Source: Pohlia nutans
Taxonomy: Eukaryota > Streptophyta > Bryopsida > Bryales > Mniaceae
Assembly: GCA_022496805.1 (NCBI GenBank)
Contig: CM040087.1
Coordinates: 33,380,253 to 33,444,252 of the forward strand
DNA: 64,000 nucleotides
Reading direction: 5' to 3'
Part shown: positions 12,522 to 22,324 of the stretch, piece by piece
Position numbering within the stretch: the stretch's first letter is position 1
How the letters are laid out: the number at the start of each line of letters is the position of its first letter
Program-made: the position numbers and the translations under genes
The notes under the pieces: generated by a model
What the model was told of the DNA's origin: nothing
What the model saw: only the letters and a program-made list of their open reading frames with translations
The model's database searches: none

Positions 12522-15500
12522 TTAACAGTGGTAGCAAAAGCTAGAGGTGGCCTCAGGTTTCCTTTCAGTTGTGTCGTCGAAGCTGTTGCCAATTTCAGCC
12601 CGCTGACCTATGAAGAGGATCTGACCCACATGAGATGCTGAAGCATGGCCCATCCACCCACGGTCAGTGAGCAGTTTGCTTATGAACCGCACTGGGCTCT
12701 TTTGAAATGCGCACTCATCACCCTCCATCTTCATAAGCTCTCGTTGTCGCTTCTGTGGAGAAAGAAACCCGTCCTCTTGGATGTCACCCCGTTGGAAAGC
12801 ATCGTCTTCAATGCTGCTTCTCGGACGCGGATACAAGCCCAGAAAATCACAGTACGCATCCTGTTCACAAGCGTTTTTAAAGAACGCACCTCCCGAAAAG
12901 GCAATTAGCTGGGCGATGAGGGAGTTGGGAATCGGCTGAGCTTGGTTGCTGCCACCCACAGGCAGGGACAGAGAGCGGTCACCAAGCATGAGATTCTGCC
13001 CTCGATGGATGCGAGGGGCAAACATGTGAAGCTGCGCTCCCCTGCCGAGTCGGAAGTTCGGGAGAAGTTCATTGGCTTCAAAGGGGCTCAAAAGAACTAT
13101 GACCTTGATCGGACAATATTGTTGCTGGATACCCCCCGACTCTGTTGTCACTGCGCACCATGCCACTGGCCGCAAAAATGCAACCCCGGTCGACACGCTT
13201 GTAGGTGCCAATACCATCGCAAACTCTCGCGTGACAAACAATCTGTCACTCCATCCACGAGACTCTGCCAGTTCCCATAAAGACGTGCCTCGAAATACCT
13301 CCATCAATGGTAGAAAGCTACCGTTGGGGTCTGGGTTAAACGAACCACTAGATGCAAGCTCACGAACGTCTTGAGAAAGGATTGGCTTCCGTGGTGTGGC
13401 CGCCCCAGGCCGTTGAATCTCCTCTTCCTCCTCCAACTCGTGCTCAAGTTCGCGTTCTTGCTCTTCATCTAGGACCTGATAGAAACATTTCACTCCACCA
13501 GCATACATGCAAATCTTTGCAGTAACAGAGAAGCCGTGCCTCAAAACCAGTGTTCCAGCGTCATGGCCAATTTTTGTTTCCATGTCCTTGGCTGTACTGT
13601 TCAGCCGGCTGGTCATGATCATGGGTAGCATGGTTTCCTTTCTTTCACCACCATAGGACATGACAAGCTCTGTGACTTCGGGATCTGTGCTTAGCAGCCC
13701 TAGCTCCAGCAATGAATCCACCCCCTGTTTCGACTCGTACAACTGATCGACAACCTTCTTGCGAGCATGTGCAATGCCCTGAGAACCCCAATGGCGGAAC
13801 CCATCTTTGATCGCTTCCACGGTGTTGCGAATTACCCAGTGGAGCACGTCGATGGTTGAAAGCTTGGGGTTAGACGAGGAGGATTGTTGGGTGATCGATG
13901 TGTGGACCTCCTGGGATGCCCAGAAGCACACCGAGTGACCTTCTCCCAGCATGCGCATCCTCATGCAAGCCTGCACAAGACGATCTTTGGTGATGCCTCT
14001 CCCGAACGTAACACAGGCGTGAGAGCCATGCGGAATTTTCAGGTCAGTTCCGCGTGTGTGCACGTCGTCAAGATAAACAACGCACCGATCCATTTGTCGA
14101 TGAAACGGTGATAGTGCCAGAGGTGCACTGCGTCCGTCCCGATCAACTGACATGATCTGGTCTTCATCGTCAAAATAGATTGCTGCCTGAATTTTGGTGC
14201 GGTCCCTGAGTTTCTTCAACCATTCAACCGCAACATTCCGGTTGCTCATGTCAACCATGAGAGCACCCACGTCGAGGAGAACGCGAGCTTCTTTCGCCAC
14301 AACACTCCTTTCAAGAATCTCCACGCTGCTGATGCATGATGGGAAGCTCTCATAACAAGTGTTCTCCTCTTGTAACAGCTTCGAAATCACGGTTCCATCT
14401 GTACCCTGCAACTCGGGGAGGTCACGCTGGGTGATTGAAGAAGGTAGAAGAAGACTCGTGTCCTTGGTGCCACTGAAACCAGACACTGGGTGTCCTCCCT
14501 TCGAGTGATCGCTTAAATCCCATGCAGAAGCTACGAGTTTTCCCTCAAACATCTTCGACTCAATGGGGAAAACCGCCGTTGATAGCCAAAAATTGATCAC
14601 TTGCATATTGCGACGCAGAATTGGAAACAAAACCTCCGTCCGTTGTACGAAGTCATCAAGGTTGACACCAGATAGAGTGCGCAGTGCCTCTGGCAAGGTT
14701 TCCAAGGGCACGTCTCGCAACCATCTCTGATATTCACTTTCACGTGTCGATGATTGATGGAGCCTGTCGAACGCGTCCAGCAGTTGCTCATCACTCAAGC
14801 CGCCATGGTAATAGCTGAGTTGCGTCAACATGATGGCTAGGTCTGGGTGGCCGAACTCTGCACGCTCCACTGGTACATCCTTTGCCCGGAACGGAACCGC
14901 CATCTTCGGTTTTCCTGAAGGTCTTACTCCATACTGAACGCGCCAACGCATCTGAAGTGCGTGCACCAACACCCCATAACAAAGCAGGCCTCGCAAAATC
15001 AGGATAGTCTCCAAGATGGGTCCCTGATTGTAAATTCTTCGTATTGATTCTACTGACACTATGTCAGCTGGCCTTTCCGGTGGCGGCAAAATGAAGCTAC
15101 GAATTAAGGCAGCATCCTTCCGTCGTAGCTCGCGGAGGGGCAAATTGTCATCTCCACCCCCAAGTATGTCCTCAGCAATCTTCTCGCAAAGTTCGGCACT
15201 GATAGATGCATCTAAGATGCGAATATGTGGGAATGCATATGGGCCCTCGGTGGCTGATTTCCACTCCATCTTTTCATTACCATACTTTTCAAGCAAAGCA
15301 CTGCAATGACGTTGAGCACTTCGAAGAACACTCTGTGAAACTTTCCATCGTAAATCTCCACCATCAAGGGGCTTCTGTTCACCAACTGTGTACACAACCT
15401 GGTACTTGACGTGAAGGAGCAGATCCGACTCGTCAAGAATGTCTCGTGCGTTCTTTTCCACCATGTCCTGAAGATTGCGCATCTCAGCTGCCAACGTTGC

Positions 15501-16544
15501 GCTAGTTGCACCAAGCCGACAGAGCTCCAAGCCCTTCAAGATGGTGCTCAGCCTTTGCTCAGGACGCATCACAACAACACCATGTTTAGCTATACATTCT
15601 TGGTACACATCGTGCATAGTATGAACCCCACGAGCTTCAATACTTATGTCACGCCGAAATGGGAAGGCGTAAACTCTTTGATTGAGGAGTCCGCCGAGCT
15701 TGGAAACCAACGCATCAAAGTTCATGCGGAACAAGGAGCCAAGGACCGTAAGGCGTGCAAAACGCTTGCCATCAGGAATATGAGCACAAAGTGCAGGCAC
15801 AATCACGCTAGTCTTCCCTTCACCCATGTTCAACTGCAAAACAATATTCTCAGAGTCATGTGGAAATAACATTTGATTGGCTACATCGACTTGGATGGCT
15901 CGCATCAAATAATCTCCTTCGAGTTCGAGAATGAGCCATTTTGGCCGATCCTTTGGCTGCCAATTCACGTGACCAGCGTTGGCCATCTCCTTCTGCAAAG
16001 CCACGTCTTCGTTCGGGGACTTGGTTAGTTTTAGCATCCGCAAGCACCGCTCTGCTTGCTGCTCCAATGTCCAGATCACAGCTAGAGCACCGAGAGCCTC
16101 CCGCACATTGCTCAAATCCTTGTCAACCATGCTGTTCCTATCACTAATGATGCATGGGAGTAGTACTATAGGAAGTGCTCGACGCCAAAGACTAGCAGCT
16201 GCCAGTGCCTGTGATAGGGGATCGTCAGAACAAGGCTGCACAGCGACGCAGATTTCTGTCCAAAGAGATTTCGATCTTTGCTTCAGCTCTTTCAATCTTT
16301 CCTCAAGCACCTCTTTGACCACACTGCGCGAGGACTGAGGCCGAATTTTTTGATGCTCTAACCAGCTTGTCTCTAGATCACTATTGAACTTTCTAGCAAT
16401 CGCGCAGCTGGACATTGTTGCATTCGGTTGCAAAGGAAAGGGAGGTGTTTCCGGTCTTCTGTTTTCAGTGGCCCTGCACTGGGCACTAGTATGATGACTC
16501 ATTGTAATATGGTTTCCCACCATGCTCCCGCATCCACTTGTCAA
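12522..16544 (-). CDS. DUF3638-DUF3645 NTPase/helicase-like segment
   Basis: About 1,340 residues. DUF3638 spans roughly residues 190-400 with a P-loop LQLNMGEGKTSVIVP (GEGKTS at 241-246) and a DESD box at 371-374. DUF3645 follows at about 550-585 (AKDVPVERAEFGHPDLAIML then LSYYHGGLSDEQL). Further on are GFSGTKD, a YLDDVHTRGTDLKIP stretch and QACMRMRMLGEGHSVCFW, which looks like a superfamily-2 helicase motif VI. These support an ATP-driven, SecA/helicase-like fold; the biochemical role is unknown. The ATG at 16,542-16,544 is internal; true coding enters from the preceding segment. The C-terminus ends at a TAA in a conserved-looking region, so the 3' end seems intact. Many antisense open frames in 12.6-20.1 kb are shadows. 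Confidence 0.75.
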   Translation of the reverse strand: MTSGCGSMVGNHITMSHHTSAQCRATENRRPETPPFPLQPNATMSSCAIARKFNSDLETSWLEHQKIRPQSSRSVVKEVLEERLKELKQRSKSLWTEICVAVQPCSDDPLSQALAAASLWRRALPIVLLPCIISDRNSMVDKDLSNVREALGALAVIWTLEQQAERCLRMLKLTKSPNEDVALQKEMANAGHVNWQPKDRPKWLILELEGDYLMRAIQVDVANQMLFPHDSENIVLQLNMGEGKTSVIVPALCAHIPDGKRFARLTVLGSLFRMNFDALVSKLGGLLNQRVYAFPFRRDISIEARGVHTMHDVYQECIAKHGVVVMRPEQRLSTILKGLELCRLGATSATLAAEMRNLQDMVEKNARDILDESDLLLHVKYQVVYTVGEQKPLDGGDLRWKVSQSVLRSAQRHCSALLEKYGNEKMEWKSATEGPYAFPHIRILDASISAELCEKIAEDILGGGDDNLPLRELRRKDAALIRSFILPPPERPADIVSVESIRRIYNQGPILETILILRGLLCYGVLVHALQMRWRVQYGVRPSGKPKMAVPFRAKDVPVERAEFGHPDLAIMLTQLSYYHGGLSDEQLLDAFDRLHQSSTRESEYQRWLRDVPLETLPEALRTLSGVNLDDFVQRTEVLFPILRRNMQVINFWLSTAVFPIESKMFEGKLVASAWDLSDHSKGGHPVSGFSGTKDTSLLLPSSITQRDLPELQGTDGTVISKLLQEENTCYESFPSCISSVEILERSVVAKEARVLLDVGALMVDMSNRNVAVEWLKKLRDRTKIQAAIYFDDEDQIMSVDRDGRSAPLALSPFHRQMDRCVVYLDDVHTRGTDLKIPHGSHACVTFGRGITKDRLVQACMRMRMLGEGHSVCFWASQEVHTSITQQSSSSNPKLSTIDVLHWVIRNTVEAIKDGFRHWGSQGIAHARKKVVDQLYESKQGVDSLLELGLLSTDPEVTELVMSYGGERKETMLPMIMTSRLNSTAKDMETKIGHDAGTLVLRHGFSVTAKICMYAGGVKCFYQVLDEEQERELEHELEEEEEIQRPGAATPRKPILSQDVRELASSGSFNPDPNGSFLPLMEVFRGTSLWELAESRGWSDRLFVTREFAMVLAPTSVSTGVAFLRPVAWCAVTTESGGIQQQYCPIKVIVLLSPFEANELLPNFRLGRGAQLHMFAPRIHRGQNLMLGDRSLSLPVGGSNQAQPIPNSLIAQLIAFSGGAFFKNACEQDAYCDFLGLYPRPRSSIEDDAFQRGDIQEDGFLSPQKRQRELMKMEGDECAFQKSPVRFISKLLTDRGWMGHASASHVGQILFIGQRAEIGNSFDDTTERKPEATSSFCYHC

Positions 16545-19500
16545 ATGAAACCAAGTTGTCCCTCACTACTCTTGTGACCATGTCCATGTCAAATTCAGTC
16601 TGGTCTGTATCCTCAAACGTATCGTACCTCGGAGGGATGACAGCCTTGAATTTTGCTGCATGAATAGCAACACAGTGTAGGATTGATAGAACAATATGGA
16701 TAGAAGGGTCGTTAGATAGGTATGCCAAAACCGACAAGAGCAAGGTGAATGTCTCACGGCGGTTGAGTTGCTCTCTAACTGTGAAATGTGTTGTCTCCCT
16801 GGCCATATTGTAGAGATCAAGAAATATATCATGAAGCCTCTCGTTTGCTAGTGTGCGCCATGTAGACACCGTTGAGTATCTCAAAGTTATTTCCCGGCCA
16901 CTTGCACCCTTCAATTCTTTGCACTGCAGCAGTAAGGCACTCAAGAAGTTCTTCCCTTCAGCAACTGCCAAATTCCTCCATTTGTGTCCAGCTTCCGCCA
17001 GGCTTCGCAGATATGTGTGTCCCTGGAATCTGACATATTCTTCCCTACACAAGTTCATGCATGCTGACAGATTGGCTGGAAGTCCACCCCAATGTTGTTC
17101 CATTGCGGAGTCCATTTGGGCTTCTTTTCCAAAGGATTCTCGAGATCTCCAGTAATACTTTAAGAGCAAAGGCATGTCGGCTTGAGGAAGAACAAGTGCT
17201 TCATTTGAACTAAAGAAGAGAAACCTAAGGCGCTCGCTATCAGACATGAGCTTCTCGACCACAAGTCGAAAAGCATCAAGAGCTGTGGAGGAAAATAACG
17301 CCTCAGGCCATTTCACTTGTTGCATGCATTTCAAATGTTGGGGATACCACTTCCGCCGAGGAGAGAGCTTTGCAATTTCTTGCAAAATAGAGATTGCCTC
17401 ATGCTTGTAAGGCATACATGACCAGCAACGAGGAGACTGGAGTAATCTCATTGCTGACTCTGTTCCTGTCAAGCCTGTGAAAGGGTCAGGCAACACATGT
17501 GATGTCGAAGCATGCAGGAGAGCTAGATAGAGCCAAGCCGTTGGACCACTAGCTGGGCCTCGAAGATTCTGGAGGCGGTGATCAACCTCAAACACAAAGA
17601 AACTTGGGGAGGAGAACTGGGTAAGGTCGATCCCAACTACGGGGTGTTGATCCAAAGTTCCAATACCACCCTCCATTTCTCTCGTGAGCAGGCCTCGAGT
17701 GTGAGGAATTATCAAATAGTGCTTTCGGATGCATTGATCTGGCACATCGTGTTCTTCAAGCAAAAGGCCACTCCGCAATCCAATTAACGTGTTGATGTTC
17801 TGGTTCTCTGAAACTGAAAATCCCGGATGGTCACAAGACCAAAAGATGCCTGCCTTTGGGTCTACAATGAAGCGTATTCCCATTCGCGGTAGCTCTGCAG
17901 CAACAGTATCATCATCTTGATTGTCAAACACATGAACAAACTGGGGTAATTCAAGACGATGAAGCATTCGCCTGTGGAGCTCCTTGAAGCTTCGGCTGCG
18001 AACATCAACCAAATTTCGATCCGTCATTGTATCGCGTACATATCTTGACGTAATATTGAGAACAAATGGGACACCTTCAATGTCCGCAAAGCCAACGTCA
18101 TCAAACTTCACGGGGCGAAACAAAATGCATCCCAGAGATTCATCTGGATCCATGTGCTTAAAAGGCTCCGTACTTTGCTTGCTTGCTTTCAAGATCCAAT
18201 GACTGTGCTCTTCGATAAGGAGCTGTGGGAGATCGCCCTCAAAAAACCGATTGGGAAAGAGCTGCAGCTCACAACCACCATTCTGTCGTTCCGTTACAAG
18301 TAGACGATTGCCATCCACCAAAGCAAATGTAAACGTGGAGCCATTCAGTTTGTAACAGGTCACAAATGATCCTGGGCTACCTGCGGCTGGCTGCACTTGA
18401 AATACATGCTTGCCAAACACCCTCCCGTAGTCCTGGTGACTGGTGATTGTGGTAGGAAGGCGAGCTACTGGACATCCATCTACAAGAAAAGAGCCTCGCA
18501 AAATGTCCATCTGCAAAGTCATCTTGCGTCCACTTTTGTGTTCAAAAGTAGCCTTCCACCAGCGTTCGCAGGGCGATGTGTAGCGTTCCCAAAGTCCGAT
18601 TCGACCTTGATCAGCATCAGCCCAATGCTTGGATACAAAATTGCTCAAGCACGACTCATAATTAGTGACCCAATCATTTAGAGCGTCCTCCAAACGTAGG
18701 GCCGTATTTTGCACTCTTCGAAGAAGATTGCGTTGAAAGAGTCCAGCAAATGTTTCACGTGAGGATGAATCTCTGGAGTTCAAAAGAGCGTTATCACAGA
18801 TACGAGCCACAGCCCGCAGCCATGAAGTAACATCACCATTGTCTCTCAGGATAAACTTCAAATGATGAGCACTAACATCAAATGTGAGCGCTGCAATGGC
18901 GGCTACATCAACGAGCTTGGATCGTATTACTTGAATCTTCTGGATTGAAGATGCCGACATTTCCCCAAGCACTTGCTCAATTTTCTCCAACCAGCGTTCA
19001 GCAATTTCACGGCAAGAGAGAAGAATATCACTCGCTGCCTCTTGCCAAGCAGCTTCAGAGAGTGCCAGAATTCGTGCAGCAATGATAACAATGCTCAGTA
19101 GGCCCAAATGATCCTTCCAATTCTCTTTGTTTCTCTCCAACAAAACTCGTAATTGACGGATCATGTACTCTGCAAATGGTTGTTCTTGCATGTCCAAATG
19201 TGACTCTCGCACCCAACGTTCGAGAGAAGACGTTGGTGGGCCAGTCTGCCAAAGCGCCTGTGAAAACAAATTCACCACGCTTGGTTGAAACAACGATAGT
19301 GTTTGCATCTCAAGCACGCGGGAGATATTTCGAATCTGCAGACGATGGCCAGTCCGCAATGATCCAAATGCCTGAAACTCTGCTAAATTGAGTTTTGGAG
19401 GGCACTGCATCTGACGAGCCAACACCTGATTCTCATCGTGTGTCGTTGAAGTGATGGTCCATTGAAGGCACTCATAATCACCATCTACAGTGAGCGTCAG

Positions 19501-20292
19501 AAAGGAAGTATTTGCCCCTTCCTTGTAGCATGCGGTGCTTGCACTGTGATCACCACCTCCAGCTTCCATCAAGTGAACGTTGTAACCGTTTGGCATAATG
19601 AACAACTCGTTTGAAGCAGAGATATGCAGTGAAGAATAGTGTGATACTGAGAAGAGCTTGGAAGTGCTACAAAGAGTAGTCAGCTTTTCATATTTCTGAG
19701 ATTGGTCAGTTCTCCAATGCTCCAAAGGTTCGTAATTCAACCAAGTCCCACGCTTTTCCATAGACCCCAGCTGGACGCCTAATAGGTCCCGATTGAGAAT
19801 GTGCAGAGCATCACGGAGCACACTCAATTCGGTTGGGGTCGCAAGCTCATACACAACTGCATTCTGAAGATATCCTTCTTCAGGCAATGGATGCTCGTAG
19901 ATTTCCACCTTCATTCCCTTCGCTCTATTCTCCATTTCGCATTTACTACAACACCAGGAATAATGCAGCGATTTATATCCATAACTATCATAGATATTCG
20001 TGTGAGATGCTTTCCTGATAGAATCAAGAAGTTCATCATAAATTTCACGTTGCCTAGACACCTCCACCCGCTTCGCATGTTCCTGTGCGCCATCAAATAC
20101 TAAAATTTCGGCCTTGATCCTCTGGAGGTTGTCGTCCCTGTCAACAAAACATACTGAGAAGGAATGCGGGGAAGGCTGATCCTCGCTGATGAGAGAGACC
20201 CTCGCTAATGAGGGAGATTCACCCCTGGAACGAGTGGCAAAATAGGCCTCCAATGTCGCCAACTGCTCCATATCAGCCCGATGTACCAGAAG
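16486..20292 (-). CDS. Central segment of giant NTPase
   Basis: About 1,260 residues in one open frame. The first ATG is at 20269-20271 but the frame is open to the TAG just upstream, so this is an internal segment, not an independent gene. Recognisable family-like stretches include repeated beta-rich blocks (for example SPGSFVTCYKLNGSTFTFAL and FRPVKFDDVGFADIEGVPFV) and helical blocks near the end (AEAGHKWRNLAVAEGKNFLS). No catalytic motif is assigned. It ends ...KPYYNESSY then TAG, overlapping the next segment in another frame by 59 nt. Either a one-base frameshift, or a short intron (for instance AA|GTGGAT to GTGCAG|GG, 72 nt, which restores phase), lies here. Confidence 0.65.
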   Translation of the reverse strand, partial: LLVHRADMEQLATLEAYFATRSRGESPSLARVSLISEDQPSPHSFSVCFVDRDDNLQRIKAEILVFDGAQEHAKRVEVSRQREIYDELLDSIRKASHTNIYDSYGYKSLHYSWCCSKCEMENRAKGMKVEIYEHPLPEEGYLQNAVVYELATPTELSVLRDALHILNRDLLGVQLGSMEKRGTWLNYEPLEHWRTDQSQKYEKLTTLCSTSKLFSVSHYSSLHISASNELFIMPNGYNVHLMEAGGGDHSASTACYKEGANTSFLTLTVDGDYECLQWTITSTTHDENQVLARQMQCPPKLNLAEFQAFGSLRTGHRLQIRNISRVLEMQTLSLFQPSVVNLFSQALWQTGPPTSSLERWVRESHLDMQEQPFAEYMIRQLRVLLERNKENWKDHLGLLSIVIIAARILALSEAAWQEAASDILLSCREIAERWLEKIEQVLGEMSASSIQKIQVIRSKLVDVAAIAALTFDVSAHHLKFILRDNGDVTSWLRAVARICDNALLNSRDSSSRETFAGLFQRNLLRRVQNTALRLEDALNDWVTNYESCLSNFVSKHWADADQGRIGLWERYTSPCERWWKATFEHKSGRKMTLQMDILRGSFLVDGCPVARLPTTITSHQDYGRVFGKHVFQVQPAAGSPGSFVTCYKLNGSTFTFALVDGNRLLVTERQNGGCELQLFPNRFFEGDLPQLLIEEHSHWILKASKQSTEPFKHMDPDESLGCILFRPVKFDDVGFADIEGVPFVLNITSRYVRDTMTDRNLVDVRSRSFKELHRRMLHRLELPQFVHVFDNQDDDTVAAELPRMGIRFIVDPKAGIFWSCDHPGFSVSENQNINTLIGLRSGLLLEEHDVPDQCIRKHYLIIPHTRGLLTREMEGGIGTLDQHPVVGIDLTQFSSPSFFVFEVDHRLQNLRGPASGPTAWLYLALLHASTSHVLPDPFTGLTGTESAMRLLQSPRCWSCMPYKHEAISILQEIAKLSPRRKWYPQHLKCMQQVKWPEALFSSTALDAFRLVVEKLMSDSERLRFLFFSSNEALVLPQADMPLLLKYYWRSRESFGKEAQMDSAMEQHWGGLPANLSACMNLCREEYVRFQGHTYLRSLAEAGHKWRNLAVAEGKNFLSALLLQCKELKGASGREITLRYSTVSTWRTLANERLHDIFLDLYNMARETTHFTVREQLNRRETFTLLLSVLAYLSNDPSIHIVLSILHCVAIHAAKFKAVIPPRYDTFEDTDQTEFDMDMVTRVVRDNLVSFDKWMREHGGKPYYNESSY

Positions 20293-20295
20293 CTA

Positions 20296-20948
20296 AGATT
20301 GCAGTACACCCACATTCACGCCATGATGATAAGTGAACAGCAACGGGTGTTCGCAAGCTGCCTTGAAGTCTAATATTGCAACAAGGGTGATTGTTGTGAT
20401 GACCATCTTGCTTGATCCCAGAGCATCGTCTTTATAGTACATTTTGGAAAGATTCAAATAACTCCGGAGAAGCTTCAAAACCATTTCAGAGCTTAAAATT
20501 TCAACAGAGCGTTGACGCCCAGGCCACAAAACCTTTTGCACCCATGCTTCAATGTCATAGAGCGCTTGCCCCATGTTGACCAGATTTTCATGGTCGTCAT
20601 GACCTGAAGATTTGTTGTTGACGAGAAAATTCAAATTCGGAAAGCTGATCATGCCTTTGTTTCGGTCGGAGCATACGGGGTCATTCACCTCGATTGGATT
20701 AGGCTGCAATGTAGAATCCAAAGCCAATTGGAGATGCTGCTGGGCATTCACCAGCGAGTGCGTGATGTGCTTCGCAAAGCTGAGCTTGCTTGTGTCCACA
20801 CGCACTTTGGATTGACGTTCCTTGTCTTCAACAATCCCTTTCCAGCGCTTATCAATAAAAGCACGGATGTTTAACACAGTTTTAGAACATCGTTGAAGGA
20901 CCTCCTGAACACGAGAATGAATTTCTTGCCAAATGGTTGGGCCCGGTC
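20296..20948 (-). CDS. Helical middle segment of giant NTPase
   Basis: Continues after the intron with PTIWQEIHSRVQEVLQRCSK and reads to TAG at 20293-20295. It is predominantly alpha-helical in appearance and has no named domain. The residues after the TAG (LLVHRADMEQLATLEAYF) continue the same heptad-like pattern in the same frame, so the stop interrupts rather than ends the protein. Confidence 0.55.
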
Positions 20949-21128
20949 CTGAAGAACCCAGTCACAGTAGCCAAAACACAATCAAAATTCGAAAACTTAT
21001 GGATCCATAGGCATAGGTAGACTTCAGTGTATGATCATTCGGAAAGAAATTTAGAATTGCAATTAGCAGGATGCCAGGAAATCTAGAAAGAAAGGCAGAC
21101 AGACTGTGAAAAAGTTGGAATTTTCTAC
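20949..21128 (-). other. Spliceosomal intron in giant NTPase gene
   Basis: Donor GTAGAAAATT and acceptor TTCTTCAG on the minus strand delimit 180 nt. Splicing joins ...NLMDR to GPGPTIWQEIHSRV in frame and removes the TGA at 20962-20964. The interior is T-rich and hydrophobic when translated, unlike its flanks. Confidence 0.7.
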
Positions 21129-21336
21129 CTCGATCCATAAGATTTCTTAACTTGGATAGGCGACGAGCCAACTTACTAAGCATCTGCAAAACAACATCTG
21201 TTTCCAGATTCTTGTAATTCTGCTCCAAGATGCGAGTCATGACTTGTATCAATATGTATTTATAGACTATTAAGCCCTGCTGCTCGCCCAGAGTACCTAT
21301 AAGTGTGCTGTGGAGCACAATTTTCACAGTCATGTA

Positions 21337-22026
21337 CTATCCCGATCGACGCCATGGCAGTTCAGTATCATCCCATAGGACATCGTCACGAATTTTTTTC
21401 CTTACGCGCACCACACCTTTCTCGCCAGTGATGATCGATTCACCAGCCACTGCTAACAACAACCATGATGTCACGTAGCTTGGATCTACAACATCTCGTG
21501 TCTCGGGCACCTTTTTTCCAGCCTTTTTGGACTTCGGCAACATCTCTACAAATCTGGTGTTTGCGAGATCTGCAACTTGTTTAGCAAAAATCTCATTCCG
21601 AACTCTTTCTGCATCGGTTGTGACGGCCCAGCTCGGAAAAACATCAGATAAGTCACCCTCAGCTTGCATCACCTCTCTTGCGCTGGCAGCAACCCGGAAT
21701 ACCGCCAGAGTTGCGGATGGAAGCTCATCTTTGAGTGATATAGTGATACCAGCATTTTGTGCACGTAGATAGAGAGGGAATGTTTCACCTGGTTGAAGTC
21801 TATTGATACTATCGTGTACAAATTCCCAGCTGACAGAAGCTCCCTGGACCCTTGACCAAGCTTTCATCATCCGTTCTGCTTCCTTCAGTGCACGTAAGTG
21901 GGTGGCATCTTCCGCAAGAACTTGAGCAAATATTCTCACAAATTCTCCTTCAGAAGGGGAGTCAGATTGAGGTAATATTCTAGGAAGGAAAATATTGTTC
22001 ACAACGTGCATTCTGGTGTCGCCCAT
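21337..22026 (-). CDS. N-terminal DUF6606-like segment
   Basis: The segment begins MGDTRMHVVNNIFLPRILPQ, the N-terminal FLP-x-LPQ signature I associate with DUF6606, and ends in a run RKKIRDDVLWDDTELPWRRS that recalls the family's R-D-x-V-x-W...PWRRS motif. The frame is open further upstream to 22083, but the second ATG fits the family start better. It ends at TAG (21337-21339), after which the same frame continues with family-like sequence. Function is unknown; the region is thought to precede the NTPase part of a single polypeptide. Confidence 0.6.
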   Translation of the reverse strand: MGDTRMHVVNNIFLPRILPQSDSPSEGEFVRIFAQVLAEDATHLRALKEAERMMKAWSRVQGASVSWEFVHDSINRLQPGETFPLYLRAQNAGITISLKDELPSATLAVFRVAASAREVMQAEGDLSDVFPSWAVTTDAERVRNEIFAKQVADLANTRFVEMLPKSKKAGKKVPETRDVVDPSYVTSWLLLAVAGESIITGEKGVVRVRKKIRDDVLWDDTELPWRRSG

Positions 22027-22099
22027 CTTGATCTCAAGCTCGAGCTGCATGCCCTTTTGGAGTGAGATGAAAGTGTATGTCAAGTAAATTTACAATGTC

Positions 22100-22190
22100 C
22101 AACTCTCTTCTACATTACCGTAGTAAGCGCAGAAGAATGTCTTCCACATGTATATACTCCACACTCCGAACAGATAAACCTGTGAAGTTT
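22100..22190 (-). repeat. Duplicated coding-like block, copy A
   Basis: A block readable on the minus strand as NFTGLSVRSVEYIHVEDILL recurs at 23,930-24,000, where a 4-nt deletion shifts the frame after VEY. It lies just upstream of the giant NTPase start. The origin is unknown; a duplicated exon of the LRR locus or a neighbouring gene is possible. Confidence 0.5.
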
Positions 22191-22324
22191 CTTAACCTCT
22201 TCTCAACATTCTTTTGCATTCTATCAGCATTCTCTTCTCAACATTCTTTTGCATCCTATCAGCATTCTATTCTCAGCATTCTTAGCATTCTATCATTGTT
22301 ATCCATGAAGATGTGGGGACGTAC
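22191..22324. repeat. cattct-rich simple repeat
   Basis: Imperfect repeats of ctcaacattcttttgcat and tctatcagcattct fill 22,200-22,300. Confidence 0.6.

Larger units (their letters stand above)
12522..22083 (-). pseudogene. Giant DUF6606-DUF3638-DUF3645 NTPase locus (lesioned)
   Basis: Five open pieces on the minus strand, read from 22083 down to 12522, form one gene. The first four share one reading frame and are separated only by single stop codons: TAG at 21337-21339, an intronic TGA at 20962-20964, and TAG at 20293-20295. The last piece is displaced by one base near 16,486-16,544. The order DUF6606, long helical middle, DUF3638 with a P-loop, DUF3645 and a helicase-like C-terminal half is that of the roughly 3,000-residue proteins found in fungi, oomycetes and some lower plants. 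Some databases label the family ubiquitinyl hydrolase; I know no experimental proof. The two TAG codons sit in well-conserved-looking sequence, so the locus is either a young pseudogene or has assembly errors; readthrough cannot be excluded. A likely start is the ATG at 22,024-22,026 (MGDTRMHVV). Confidence 0.75.

Noticed and set aside
12645..20103. Many plus-strand frames of 60-150 codons opposite the giant NTPase gene
   Set aside because: They are antisense shadows of a long coding region and none shows a domain.
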